In this document: positions 34,917 to 44,253 of the stretch, piece after piece | How the letters are laid out: each line of letters starts with the position of its first letter | Numbering within the stretch: the stretch's first letter is position 1 | DNA from: Bacteroidia bacterium | GTDB taxonomy: Bacteria > Bacteroidota > Bacteroidia > Chitinophagales > Chitinophagaceae | Direction: 5' to 3' | NCBI GenBank assembly: GCA_030427635.1 | Contig: JAUIBA010000001.1 | Location: forward strand, 1 to 64,000 | DNA length: 64,000 bases | The notes under the pieces: model-generated | The model's database searches: none | What the model saw: the letters and a program-made list of their open reading frames with translations, nothing else | Told to the model about the DNA's origin: nothing | Translations under genes and position numbers: made by a program

Positions 34917-34950
34917 AAAAATGACCGCTCTTTTCAGAACGGTCATTTTT
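34917..34950. terminator. Terminator after the metalloprotease gene
   Basis: An 11-bp perfect stem (34917-34927 with 34940-34950), AAAAATGACCG and its complement, with a 12-base loop. It follows the metalloprotease stop on the minus strand and ends there in TTTTT; it also insulates plsC. Confidence 0.8.
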
Positions 34951-34969
34951 ATAAAGCAACTGAATATCA

Positions 34970-37297
34970 TTAGTTGCGGATAAGATTTCCTGTATAAACA
35001 TTGTTGCCACTTACTACACGGTAGAAATACATGCCGGTAGCCAGTTCAGAAGCATTTACAGTGTTTACTGCACCTGCTCTGAGCTGCTTTATCATTGCCA
35101 CACGGCCATCTGCTGTGTAAAGCGTAAATGTAGCAATTGTGCCCAGGTCTTCATTAAGTGCTATTACCCATTCAGAAGTAGTTGGGTTTGGATAAATTTC
35201 CAGAGCGCCATTTGATTTTACATCATCAATGCCGCTTACACCATAAGCATAGAATGCGCCGCCGCCATATGGAGTTGTAGTCTGGAATGTAGCCAGCATA
35301 GTTGTTGCACTTCCTGAGCCCAGTGTAGTCCACTTGGTTGTAGATGCAGCAGTACTCTTTGTATATACATTTATGTTTGATGCAGTAGCACCAGTAAGGC
35401 CTGCCGATGGGTCAGGATTGATACTGGTGGTCTTTACTGTATACATTCTGAAGTTGGTAAATGGTGCAGTAGGACCAGGTACACTTCCGTTTACATCTGT
35501 AGTATCTGCTGCCAGCATAGGGAAGCTGATTTCTACCGGTGATGTCAGTGCAGTAGTGTTTGTTGGTGTTATCTTCCAGAACCTTCTGATGGCCCAGTTA
35601 TTGGCGCCTGTAGCTACACCTGATGTGCCTGTAGGGAATGTGATGGACTGAGCGGTACCGCCGCCATAACCGCTAAGGGTAGTAGCAGATACTGAGAACG
35701 CACTCTGGTTAAGGTTACCGATGTTATTTCCGTTTTTCTTCACCATCAGTACCAGGGTGTCATCGGCATTCTGTACGTTATTACCACTTTTCCAGTAATA
35801 AGTAACACCCGATGTGGGGTCTGTACACTCTCTGTCTGCTGTAATGGTTCTTCCGGCTTTAGCAAGTGCTACATTGGGTTTATATACCTCACCGCAGAAA
35901 CTGCTTGCAGTAGAAACATAATGACGGATAGTATCACCAGGCTGCTGACCGAAACCGTTGGCAAAGCTGATACCAATACCAGATACCAGATGGCAATAGC
36001 TCATAATAGTACCTTTTACAGTAGGGGAGGGATTGCCGGGATTAGGGCAGCTGCCTTCTATGGTATAGCAGCCGTCAATAGCGGTAGTACGTGTAGGGCC
36101 CCATTTGCATGCGTGTGTATGTGGAGAACCCAGATTGTGCCCCATTTCATGGGTTGTGGCCGATATGTCCCAGCTATATGAAGGATATACAGGCGATATA
36201 ACAGCACTTGTAGAGTTATTGATCTTACAGAATGCATATGGTCCGTAATGCTGCGGAGCACCGGCATATCCATCACAAAGCGCATTCAGCCATGCTACAC
36301 CACCCATGCTGGATGATACAGTGGTAAGAAGAATAGCAAGGTCACAGCCATGCATGGTATTCTGTGTTACCTGACCAAACTTACTGAGCCACTGGCCGGT
36401 AGAGCTGGCGCTGGTAGGCAGAGATTGGTATGCATCTGGTGCAGTATTGATCTGAACGTATTTTGATACAATAGCAAGACCTTCATTCATGTAAAGAGCG
36501 CCATTGCCATTTACCAGGGCAGTGATATAGTTGGTACAGTTTGTAGACCCTTTCTTCTGATACATGAAATAGTCACAGTTGTGGAACCAGCGTATCTGCC
36601 TGCATTGTGGGCTGCCATATACCTTATTGTTTGGCGTGGTTGTGGTTTTGCCGGCTACATCTCTTTTGTCATCCCAGTCATCAGTAAAGCAGTCGGGCAT
36701 CAGCTCTTTATGAATGATGTCCATATCATTATAAAGCAGATAGTGCTCATTATAGTTTTCTCCTCCCAGTGCCACATGTGGCTCTATAACATAGTTACCT
36801 ACACCTGGTATGGAGAAGAAGCCATATATCTGATTATTAAAAAACGAGAAAGCTGCAATAGAGCCTTCAATCCCATTTACTACACCACGGTAGTAAAGAC
36901 CGGGAGTGTAATCAATTTTAGTATCTGTGTTGTAAGCCCCCATTTCATGTACTTCAAAATCATTGGAAAGTACCTGATGCTGTGCGAGATCTAATGTGTA
37001 AGTACTGCCATCTTCTGTGGGTATTACCAGCGAGATAGCAAAATTCTTTGCGTCCATAAAGGATGCCAGTTGAGCATTACTAAGGGTAAGAGGTTGAACC
37101 TTTGTATACACCTTGTTCAGTTCTGTCTTGTCCAGATTTTTGTCGGCAGACCAGATTTCACTGACTGTTACCAGCTTACTGTTTTTCTTCACATTGTATA
37201 TGAAGGTCTCGATATGCGTACGATCTTTTGCATACCCGACAGAAGCGCCTAATAGCAATGAGGCGGCAATACCGTTAAGTAGAATTTTCCTTAACAT
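34970..37297 (-). CDS. Secreted zinc metalloprotease (reprolysin/M12B-like) with T9SS sorting domain
   Basis: The 775-residue protein has a signal peptide (LLNGIAASLLLGASVGYAKD), a propeptide of about 200 residues, and a metzincin catalytic domain: HEMGHNLGSPHTH with His383, Glu384, His387 and His393, and the Met-turn GTIMSYC. Many cysteines in the domain suggest disulfides. A beta-rich region (about 490-680) follows, then a T9SS type A domain (ALEIYPNPTTSEWVIAL to TGNLIRN). It is exported by the Sec pathway then T9SS and degrades extracellular protein. It has its own promoter and terminator. Confidence 0.95.
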   Translation of the reverse strand: MLRKILLNGIAASLLLGASVGYAKDRTHIETFIYNVKKNSKLVTVSEIWSADKNLDKTELNKVYTKVQPLTLSNAQLASFMDAKNFAISLVIPTEDGSTYTLDLAQHQVLSNDFEVHEMGAYNTDTKIDYTPGLYYRGVVNGIEGSIAAFSFFNNQIYGFFSIPGVGNYVIEPHVALGGENYNEHYLLYNDMDIIHKELMPDCFTDDWDDKRDVAGKTTTTPNNKVYGSPQCRQIRWFHNCDYFMYQKKGSTNCTNYITALVNGNGALYMNEGLAIVSKYVQINTAPDAYQSLPTSASSTGQWLSKFGQVTQNTMHGCDLAILLTTVSSSMGGVAWLNALCDGYAGAPQHYGPYAFCKINNSTSAVISPVYPSYSWDISATTHEMGHNLGSPHTHACKWGPTRTTAIDGCYTIEGSCPNPGNPSPTVKGTIMSYCHLVSGIGISFANGFGQQPGDTIRHYVSTASSFCGEVYKPNVALAKAGRTITADRECTDPTSGVTYYWKSGNNVQNADDTLVLMVKKNGNNIGNLNQSAFSVSATTLSGYGGGTAQSITFPTGTSGVATGANNWAIRRFWKITPTNTTALTSPVEISFPMLAADTTDVNGSVPGPTAPFTNFRMYTVKTTSINPDPSAGLTGATASNINVYTKSTAASTTKWTTLGSGSATTMLATFQTTTPYGGGAFYAYGVSGIDDVKSNGALEIYPNPTTSEWVIALNEDLGTIATFTLYTADGRVAMIKQLRAGAVNTVNASELATGMYFYRVVSGNNVYTGNLIRN

Positions 37298-37334
37298 TTT
37301 AAAAATTCGTGGTTTTTAAATATTAGCAGATAAT

Positions 37335-37368
37335 CAAAAATATGATTTTCAACACAATAAAGTATCAA
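37335..37368 (-). promoter_or_regulatory. Promoter of the metalloprotease gene
   Basis: On the minus strand a TTG (37368-37366) is followed after 23 bases by TATTTTTG (37342-37335), an exact TAnnTTTG. The start point would be about 30 bases before the ATG at 37297. Confidence 0.5.
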
Positions 37369-37428
37369 GTACCCATAAAAATAGAGTTAGAATTTTTTAT
37401 TGATATTATATAGGGTGTTATAACGCAC

Positions 37429-37460
37429 TTTGCATTAACAAATCGTTTTTTATATCTTTA
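37429..37460 (+). promoter_or_regulatory. Promoter of the receiver-Hpt genes
   Basis: TTTG (37429-37432) and TATCTTTA (37453-37460) are 20 bases apart, the preferred Bacteroidota spacing. An AGGAGG sequence at 37470-37475 follows shortly after the expected start point. Confidence 0.5.
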
Positions 37461-37528
37461 CCCGATATCAGGAGGTATAATTTAGTGTCTTTGGTATATG
37501 GAGTATAGTCATAGTAAATTTTCGAATT

Positions 37529-37915
37529 TTGTTGTCTGGATATAAAATACTGGTGGCAGAGGATAATCCACTTAATCAGAAAATAGCGGTATTCCTGCTC
37601 ACCAAGCATGGGGCTGATGTTACAACCGTTACTAATGGCCAGGAGGCTGTTAAGTGTGTGGAGAATGAGGACTTTGATATTGTGTTGATGGATCTGCAGA
37701 TGCCGGAAATGGATGGATTTGAAGCAGCCGGCGTTATCCGCAACACTTTGAAAAAAGATATGCCGATTCTTGCTTTATCAGCTGCCAGCTATGAAGATGA
37801 AATTGAAAAGTGTACTTTGGTAGGGATGAACGGATGTATTACAAAGCCATTGGATGCAGACCGTCTCTACGCCATTATAGTTGAGTTAGCAAATCAGAAA
37901 CGAGCTTCTGCATAA
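37529..37915 (+). CDS. Receiver-domain protein (response regulator), uncertain start
   Basis: A 128-residue CheY-like domain: acidic pair in VAEDNPLNQKIA, phosphorylation site Asp55 in IVLMDLQMPEMDG, Ser in ALSAAS and Lys in CITKPLDADRL. The sequence type is that of receivers at the end of hybrid kinases. There is no in-frame ATG; the first options are TTG at 37529 and 37532 with no ribosome site. An ATG at 37498 in another frame would join this frame by a single-base shift near the T run at 37527-37530, so a frameshift or sequencing indel is possible. An Hpt gene follows after 9 bases. Confidence 0.8.
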   Translation: MLSGYKILVAEDNPLNQKIAVFLLTKHGADVTTVTNGQEAVKCVENEDFDIVLMDLQMPEMDGFEAAGVIRNTLKKDMPILALSAASYEDEIEKCTLVGMNGCITKPLDADRLYAIIVELANQKRASA

Positions 37916-37924
37916 ACTTCAATA

Positions 37925-38299
37925 ATGATTATGCCCATTCTGGATCTTGAATATCTACAGGATATTTCCGGCGGTGACCCGAAATATGTTTATGAGGTTT
38001 TGACATTGTTTGTCGAAACATTTCCTGTCGGATTGTCTAACCTGGAAAAGCTGATAAAAAATACAGATGACTATGATGCAATACACAAGCAGGCGCATAC
38101 ATTAAAGTCCAGTGCCGGTGTAGTGCGCATTAAGAATACTTTTGATGATCTCTCCAGGATAGATATGCTGGCCAGAAATAAGGTTGGCAAAGAAGAAATT
38201 GTCAGCAGACTAGATAATATCCTGTTTAACTTCGGCAAGGCGTTACCATTTATCCAGGCCGAACGCCAGCGCTGTAGCGCGGCAGATACAAATATTTAA
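37925..38299 (+). CDS. Histidine phosphotransfer (Hpt) protein
   Basis: The 124-residue helical protein has the Hpt signature with phospho-accepting His58 in HKQAHTLKSSAGVV. It takes phosphate from a receiver domain and hands it to another in a multi-step relay. Placed 9 bases after the receiver gene, it probably works with that protein; together they correspond to the C-terminal modules of a hybrid kinase split off as separate genes. No kinase is adjacent. Confidence 0.88.
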   Translation: MIMPILDLEYLQDISGGDPKYVYEVLTLFVETFPVGLSNLEKLIKNTDDYDAIHKQAHTLKSSAGVVRIKNTFDDLSRIDMLARNKVGKEEIVSRLDNILFNFGKALPFIQAERQRCSAADTNI

Positions 38300-38392
38300 C
38301 TGCTCATCACAGGATTTGTGTATGAGTCCTATGCTATCCTCATCGGTTATTAGCACCCTAAACACTATATTCGCTTTCAGAATTGACTTGGT

Positions 38393-39037
38393 ATGGCATT
38401 GGGAAAAGACACAAAACACATTGCTGTAGCCGGAAATATCGGCTCAGGTAAAACAACGCTTACAAGTATGCTGGCGCGCCATTATAAATGGCAGCCTCAT
38501 TATGAGGATGTTGAGCACAATCCTTATCTGGTTGATTTCTATGAAGATATGCACCGGTGGTCATTCAACCTTCAGATATACTTTCTCAATAATCGTATAA
38601 AACACCTAATAGAAATTCATCAGGGTAAGGAAACTGTTATACAGGATCGCACCGTATTTGAGGATGCATACATTTTTGCTCCCAATCTTTTTGATATGGG
38701 CCTGATGACAAAACGCGACTTTGAAAACTACAGCTCCTTTTTTCAGAATCTGAAAACACTTATCCAGCCACCAGACCTCCTTATTTATCTCAAGGCCTCA
38801 ATACCTACATTGGTAGACCAGATTCAGAAACGGGGCCGTGGCTATGAGGAGAATATCCGTCTCGACTATCTTAAAAGGCTGAATGGCTTTTACAACAAGT
38901 GGATAGATAGCTATACTGATGGTCCCCTGCTGGTAATAGATGTAGACAACTGCAACTTTGCTGAAAAGGAGGAGGATTTTGCCGATGTTGTAAGGCGTAT
39001 TGACGCTCAGATACACGGGCTCTTCAGTGAGAAATAG
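38393..39037 (+). CDS. Deoxynucleoside kinase
   Basis: The 214-residue enzyme phosphorylates deoxynucleosides in nucleotide salvage. It has the P-loop GNIGSGKT (14-21), the substrate-site motif EDVEHNPYLVDFYED, the DR(T/S) motif VIQDRTVFEDAYIFA, and the lid arginines in RGRGYEENIRLDYL. Size and motifs match the dNK/dGK group common in Bacteroidota. Monocistronic; cytosolic. The preferred base is not readable from the sequence. Confidence 0.93.
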   Translation: MALGKDTKHIAVAGNIGSGKTTLTSMLARHYKWQPHYEDVEHNPYLVDFYEDMHRWSFNLQIYFLNNRIKHLIEIHQGKETVIQDRTVFEDAYIFAPNLFDMGLMTKRDFENYSSFFQNLKTLIQPPDLLIYLKASIPTLVDQIQKRGRGYEENIRLDYLKRLNGFYNKWIDSYTDGPLLVIDVDNCNFAEKEEDFADVVRRIDAQIHGLFSEK

Positions 39038-39093
39038 TATTTATGTCAGCATTGTAACTTTTCTGCTCCTTGTGCCATATAGTAGTGTAATAA

Positions 39094-41664
39094 ATGGTTA
39101 ACAGGAATTCAATGCTTAATGTGAAATATATTTACCTGCTGCTTGTTTGTTTTTTTAACTACTCCATAGTATACGGTGGTACCCTGAAAGGACGCGTTAC
39201 AGAGGATGGTGGGGCACCATTACCATATGCTACCATATACATAGAGGGTACTACAGTAGGTACCACTACTAATGGAGACGGCTATTATGAACTGTCAACG
39301 GGCAATGGGACTTTTACGGTCGTATGTCAATACGTGGGCTATAAGCAAAGCTCCGCATCCGTTACGTTAGGTGCCGGTGAGACAAAGAGTCTGGACTTTC
39401 AGTTAAGTGCAGAAGCACTGGAAATGAAAGAAGTGGTTATTAGGGCCAGTGATGAAGACCCGGCATATCGTATCATAAGGAGTACTATAGCCCGTAGAAA
39501 ACATCATCTGGAGCAGGTACGGTCATTTCAGTCATCTATTTACTTTAAAGGGGTGATGCGCTCACGGAAAATGCCTGGAAAATTTATGGGGCAGGATCTG
39601 GGACTGGCCGACCTCGGAGTGGATAGTCAGGGCAAGGGTGTATTATACCTTACAGAAGAAGAAGCAGACTATTACTCAGATGGTGAGCGGGAAAAAACTG
39701 TTATCCATTCTGTACATGAAAGCGGTGACCGCAGCGGCCTGGGGTTTTCTCAGTTCCCTTCTGTAATATCCTTCTATGAGAATAATGTTTCTGTTTTCGG
39801 GAGAACATCGCGTGGGTTTATTTCTCCCATAAGCGATAATGCACTTTTCTATTACCGCTATAAGCTACTTGGAGAGTTTCAGGAGCATGGTCATACTGTA
39901 TATAAGATTAAGGTAACTCAGAAGCGAAATTATGAACCCTGTTTTAATGGCACTATATATATAACTGATACTGATTTTGCTATTCATAGCCTGGATATGA
40001 TGCTCATAAAGCAGTCTGGTATGGATATGGTAGATACATTGACCCTTTCTCAGGTGTTTGTTCCCATAAGCAGTGATAACTGGGTCATTAAAAGTCAGGT
40101 GCTGTACTTTACCATTAAGTTTATGATGTTTGATGTAACAGCTACCGGTGTAGCTGTATATAACGGTCAGAAAGTAAATGAACAAATACCGGATAGTGTG
40201 TTTTCAGGGAAGGTGACAAGCCTTTATGATAAAACAGCCAATAAAAAAGATAGTACACACTGGGATGCGCGCCCGGTACCATTAGAGGCAGACGAGCGTC
40301 GCGACTTTGTGGTAAAGGATAGCATCAGTAAGGTTATAAACAGTCCCCGTTACCGGGATTCTGTAAGGAGGGCAGGGAATAAAGTGAAACCGATGGCAAT
40401 ATTATTGGGAGAGCCGTCTTTTACTTCCCGGGAAAACCGGCATACCTACTCATTTAATTCCCTGCTATTGGGGCTGGCAAATGATAATATACTCAACTAT
40501 AATACTGTAGAAGGGCTGAATGTGGCGCCGAAAGTAAGCATCCGTCATAAGCTGGATTCATCACACACCCTGCATACCAATGGTGCCGTACGGTATGGGT
40601 TCAGTAATAACCACTTTAATGCAATGACAGGCATTTACGTTGTTTCGCGTAACAGGGAATGGCTGGGCCGAAACTGGACATACGGGGTCGAAGGCGGTAG
40701 GTATGTATTTCAGTTCAGTCCTGAAAACCCGGTGATACCTATGTTCAATACATGGCGTACACTACTGGTGAGGGAGAATGATATGAAGCTGTATGAGCGG
40801 TGGGAACTGGCAGCTTTTCTGCGTCGCAATTATGGCAACGGACTGGAGTGGATGCTGAAAACATCATGGCAGCGGCGGCTGCCTCTGGAGAATAGTACAG
40901 ACTATACTTTAGCTGCAGAAGGTAAAGGCAGTTTTACCGAAAATAATCCTGCTTACCTTATCAATGAAGCAACCGCATGGGAGCAGCACGATGCTGCTAT
41001 CGTGAATATTCATATTTCATGGAAGCCGGGATATACCTATACGCAGTACCCCGATTATAAGGTGGCCAATGGCAGCTCATGGCCGCGCATTGCTATTGAT
41101 TATCAGAAAGGCATTCCGGGAATTGCCGGCAGTAAAACGGATTTTGATAAATGGCGGTTTGGAATACGGGACGATGTTAATCTTCATCTTCTGGGGCGGC
41201 TCAGATACCACCTTGCAGCGGGTGGCTTTCTGAATACCAATTACGTATCAGTACCCGACCTGAAGCATTTAAGAGGTATGCGTGGTATAGGCTATGCAGC
41301 GCCATATCTTACAGGGTTTCAGTTTGCACCATTCTATACGTTCAGTAATAAAGACCGGCTATATGGTGAGGCGCATATTGAGTATCACCTTAACGGATTA
41401 CTCAGTAACAAGATTCCATTGTTGCGCCAGGCTCGTTTTTATCTGCTGGTGGGGGGTAATGCTTTTTATACATCTTCCGGTAATTATTATTCTGAGGCTT
41501 TCGTCGGACTGGATAACCTGGGCTGGAAATTGCTGAGGATACTTCGTGTAGATTTTGTGCAGTCGTGGGATAGTTATATGGGGCGTAATTCAGGTATCCG
41601 GTTCGGACTGAATATGCGTGGTGTATCTGTTGTGCGCAATAATCTGTCTGAAAGTGAATGGTAA
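39094..41664 (+). CDS. DUF5686 outer-membrane protein with carboxypeptidase-regulatory-like N-terminal domain
   Basis: The 856-residue protein begins with a signal peptide (VKYIYLLLVCFFNYSIVYGG), then a carboxypeptidase D regulatory-like domain (LKGRVTEDGGAPLPYATIYIEG to about residue 110). The rest is the DUF5686 region (from DEDPAYRIIRSTIARRKHH), whose second half has many alternating strands and ends like a beta-barrel (NSGIRFGLNMRGVSVV). It lacks a TonB box and plug. It is likely an outer-membrane barrel of unknown transport or assembly role. Start at ATG 39094, or ATG 39112 just before the signal helix. Confidence 0.88.
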   Translation: MVNRNSMLNVKYIYLLLVCFFNYSIVYGGTLKGRVTEDGGAPLPYATIYIEGTTVGTTTNGDGYYELSTGNGTFTVVCQYVGYKQSSASVTLGAGETKSLDFQLSAEALEMKEVVIRASDEDPAYRIIRSTIARRKHHLEQVRSFQSSIYFKGVMRSRKMPGKFMGQDLGLADLGVDSQGKGVLYLTEEEADYYSDGEREKTVIHSVHESGDRSGLGFSQFPSVISFYENNVSVFGRTSRGFISPISDNALFYYRYKLLGEFQEHGHTVYKIKVTQKRNYEPCFNGTIYITDTDFAIHSLDMMLIKQSGMDMVDTLTLSQVFVPISSDNWVIKSQVLYFTIKFMMFDVTATGVAVYNGQKVNEQIPDSVFSGKVTSLYDKTANKKDSTHWDARPVPLEADERRDFVVKDSISKVINSPRYRDSVRRAGNKVKPMAILLGEPSFTSRENRHTYSFNSLLLGLANDNILNYNTVEGLNVAPKVSIRHKLDSSHTLHTNGAVRYGFSNNHFNAMTGIYVVSRNREWLGRNWTYGVEGGRYVFQFSPENPVIPMFNTWRTLLVRENDMKLYERWELAAFLRRNYGNGLEWMLKTSWQRRLPLENSTDYTLAAEGKGSFTENNPAYLINEATAWEQHDAAIVNIHISWKPGYTYTQYPDYKVANGSSWPRIAIDYQKGIPGIAGSKTDFDKWRFGIRDDVNLHLLGRLRYHLAAGGFLNTNYVSVPDLKHLRGMRGIGYAAPYLTGFQFAPFYTFSNKDRLYGEAHIEYHLNGLLSNKIPLLRQARFYLLVGGNAFYTSSGNYYSEAFVGLDNLGWKLLRILRVDFVQSWDSYMGRNSGIRFGLNMRGVSVVRNNLSESEW

Positions 41665-41693
41665 TACCTGTTATTTACACGAGTGATGTCATA

Positions 41694-41733
41694 AAAAAGT
41701 GCCCTGTAGTTTTTACTGCAGGACACTTTTTAT
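41694..41733. terminator. Bidirectional terminator between the DUF5686 gene and topA
   Basis: AAAAAGTG-CCCTG..AG pairs with CT.CAGG-CACTTTTT around a T-rich loop; both strands end in T runs. It lies between two convergent genes. Confidence 0.7.
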
Positions 41734-41742
41734 ACATGATTA

Positions 41743-44082
41743 TCAGCTTGATTTTTTTCTGCTTGTTTTCTTTGGAGGATTGGCTTTAGCTTCTTCTATT
41801 ATTGCTTTTACTTCTTCAATAGTAAGTGAAGCCGGGTTTTCCATTTTCTCCTTAGGCAGCTTATAATTACGCAGTCCTTGTTTTATGTAGGGGCCATAAG
41901 GGCCTTTCAGAATGCGTATTTTCTCCTTTTCAAATACTTTTATCTCACTCTCGGCTTTTGCTTTCCGTTTTTCTTCTATCAGGGGCGCTACCTCATCCAG
42001 CCCTACGGTGTAGGGGTCCATCTCTTTCTTCAGTGAGTAAAACTGTCCTGAATGCTGAGCATAGGGGCCAAAGCGTCCTATGTTCACAACCACATCAGTA
42101 TCTTCAAAAATACCCAGATTACGTGGTAGCCTGAATAGTTCCAATGCCTCTTCCAGCGATATGGTTTCTATGCTCTGGTTTTGTCTCAGCTTGGCAAAGC
42201 GTGGTTTTTCTTCCTCATCGGCATTGCCTATCTGTACCATAGGGCCAAATCGTCCCAGCCTGGCTACAACCTGTTTGCCGCTTTCAGGGTCAGTACCCAG
42301 TATATGTTCTCCTTTTGCCCTTTCCGCTGTTTCTATAGTATGTGCTACATTGTCATGAAACGGATGATAAAATTCATCTATCATAGCATTCCACTCCTTA
42401 CCTCCGGTTGCTATCCTGTCAAACTCTGCCTCAATGTTTGCGGTGAAGTCATAGTCCATCACGTTGGCAAAGTGCTCTCTCAGAAAGTCGGTGACAACCA
42501 TGCCCAGATCTGTTGGGAATAGTTTTGACTTTTCCGCTCCGGCATTTTCTGATGCTGTTCTGGATGATACTTTATCCTTTTCCAGCGTCAGTATTTTGTA
42601 TTCACGTTTTACGCCCTCTTTATCACGACGCTCTACATATCCACGCTGCTGTACGGTACTTATTGTAGGTGCGTAGGTAGATGGACGACCAATACCCAGT
42701 TCCTCCAGCTTTTTTACCAGCGATGCCTCTGTATAGCGCGGCAGGGGCCTTGTATAGCGTTCTGTTGCCAGCATCTTCTGCAGCTCAGGCTGTTGCCCCG
42801 GCGTAAGTGGTGGTAGCATGCCCTCTGCTTCATCTTCACCATCTTCCTCATCACGCCCCTCGGTATATACTTTAAGAAACCCGTCAAAACGTATTACCTC
42901 ACCTGTGGCTGTAAGCAGCTCAGATGTAGTGGAAATAGATATTTTGGCTATAGTACGTTCTATCTGTGCATCAGCCATCTGGCTGGCCATAGTACGCTTC
43001 CATATGAGCTCATACAGGCGCGATGTGTCAGCATCTCCTGCGCTCATTATGTTCATATCGGTAGGGCGTATGGCTTCGTGCGCCTCCTGTGCCGATTCAT
43101 TCTTTGTTTTATAGATACGCTGCTGGTGGTATTTAGCGCCATAATGGCTCTCTATTGCTTCACGAGCACTTTCCAGCGCCGTCTCTGACAGGTTTACAGA
43201 GTCGGTACGCATATAGGTTATATGCCCGTTCTCATATAGCTTCTGTGCCAGCAGCATTGTTTTTGAAACAGAATATCCCAGCTTTCTGCTGGCTTCCTGC
43301 TGCAGGGTAGAGGTAGTGAACGGTGCCGAAGGCGACTTCTTGCCCGGTTTTACCTGTACATCTTCTACCTTATAAGTAGCGCCTGCACATTTTTCCAGAA
43401 ATGCCTGTGCGCCATTTTCATCCTTTATTTTATCCGGGCCATCCGCCTTGAAGGATACCTTACGTTTATTGATGTCGTCGGCGCTGAATGTAGCCTCTAC
43501 TTTAAAACTGCTCGTAGTATTAAAGCGGATAATTTCCCGCTCACGCTCCACTATCAGCCGCACCGCTACCGACTGTACACGACCTGCAGACAGGTTATTG
43601 CGCATGCTCATTTTGCGCCACAGCACAGGCGATAATTCAAAACCCACTATCCTGTCCAGTACTCGCCTTGCCTGCTGCGCATTGACAAGGTCCATGTTTA
43701 CAAATCTGGGGTTTTTTACCGCTTTCTGTATAGCTGGCTTGGTAATCTCATGAAATACAATACGCTTTGTCTTATATGGGTCCAGTCCCAGTACCTCACA
43801 CAAATGCCATGATATGGCTTCACCCTCACGGTCCTCATCGGTAGCGAGCCATACATCTTCCGATTTTTTTGCCAGTGACTTTAGCTCTTTTACTACTTTC
43901 TGTTTATCGTCAGACACTACATATCTGGGCTTGTATCCATTTTTAATATCAATGCCCATGTCCTCACGCTCCAAGTCGCGGATATGTCCGTAGCACGACT
44001 TTACTTCAAAATCACTACCCAGTATTTTTTCTATGGTCTTGGCTTTCGCCGGAGACTCCACTATCAACAGGTTTTTTGCCAT
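41743..44082 (-). CDS. topA: DNA topoisomerase I (type IA)
   Basis: TopA relaxes negative supercoils through a 5'-phosphotyrosine intermediate. The 779-residue protein has the TOPRIM domain (AKNLLIVESPAKAKTIEKIL, then ATDEDREGEAISWHL), the active-site tyrosine in GHITYMRTDSVNLS, and in place of zinc fingers the C-terminal repeats of the Bacteroidota form (GRFGPMVQIGNAD, GRFGPYAQHSG, GPYGPYIKQG), with a Lys-rich end. The longer frame starting at 44238 would run through the intergenic region; ATG 44082 gives the conserved N terminus. Confidence 0.97.
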   Translation of the reverse strand: MAKNLLIVESPAKAKTIEKILGSDFEVKSCYGHIRDLEREDMGIDIKNGYKPRYVVSDDKQKVVKELKSLAKKSEDVWLATDEDREGEAISWHLCEVLGLDPYKTKRIVFHEITKPAIQKAVKNPRFVNMDLVNAQQARRVLDRIVGFELSPVLWRKMSMRNNLSAGRVQSVAVRLIVEREREIIRFNTTSSFKVEATFSADDINKRKVSFKADGPDKIKDENGAQAFLEKCAGATYKVEDVQVKPGKKSPSAPFTTSTLQQEASRKLGYSVSKTMLLAQKLYENGHITYMRTDSVNLSETALESAREAIESHYGAKYHQQRIYKTKNESAQEAHEAIRPTDMNIMSAGDADTSRLYELIWKRTMASQMADAQIERTIAKISISTTSELLTATGEVIRFDGFLKVYTEGRDEEDGEDEAEGMLPPLTPGQQPELQKMLATERYTRPLPRYTEASLVKKLEELGIGRPSTYAPTISTVQQRGYVERRDKEGVKREYKILTLEKDKVSSRTASENAGAEKSKLFPTDLGMVVTDFLREHFANVMDYDFTANIEAEFDRIATGGKEWNAMIDEFYHPFHDNVAHTIETAERAKGEHILGTDPESGKQVVARLGRFGPMVQIGNADEEEKPRFAKLRQNQSIETISLEEALELFRLPRNLGIFEDTDVVVNIGRFGPYAQHSGQFYSLKKEMDPYTVGLDEVAPLIEEKRKAKAESEIKVFEKEKIRILKGPYGPYIKQGLRNYKLPKEKMENPASLTIEEVKAIIEEAKANPPKKTSRKKSS

Positions 44083-44253
44083 CCCTACATTCAGTTTAGC
44101 TGCTTTTATACCAGCAAGAGTGTGCAATAATAGAATATTGTTTTGAAAAACAAAAAATAGGGTAGACTCATGAGGGTTTTGAAAACCAGATACTTTTATG
44201 ACTTGTCTTACCTTAAAAAATAGGATATTTATACACAAATACCTGGAGACCTG

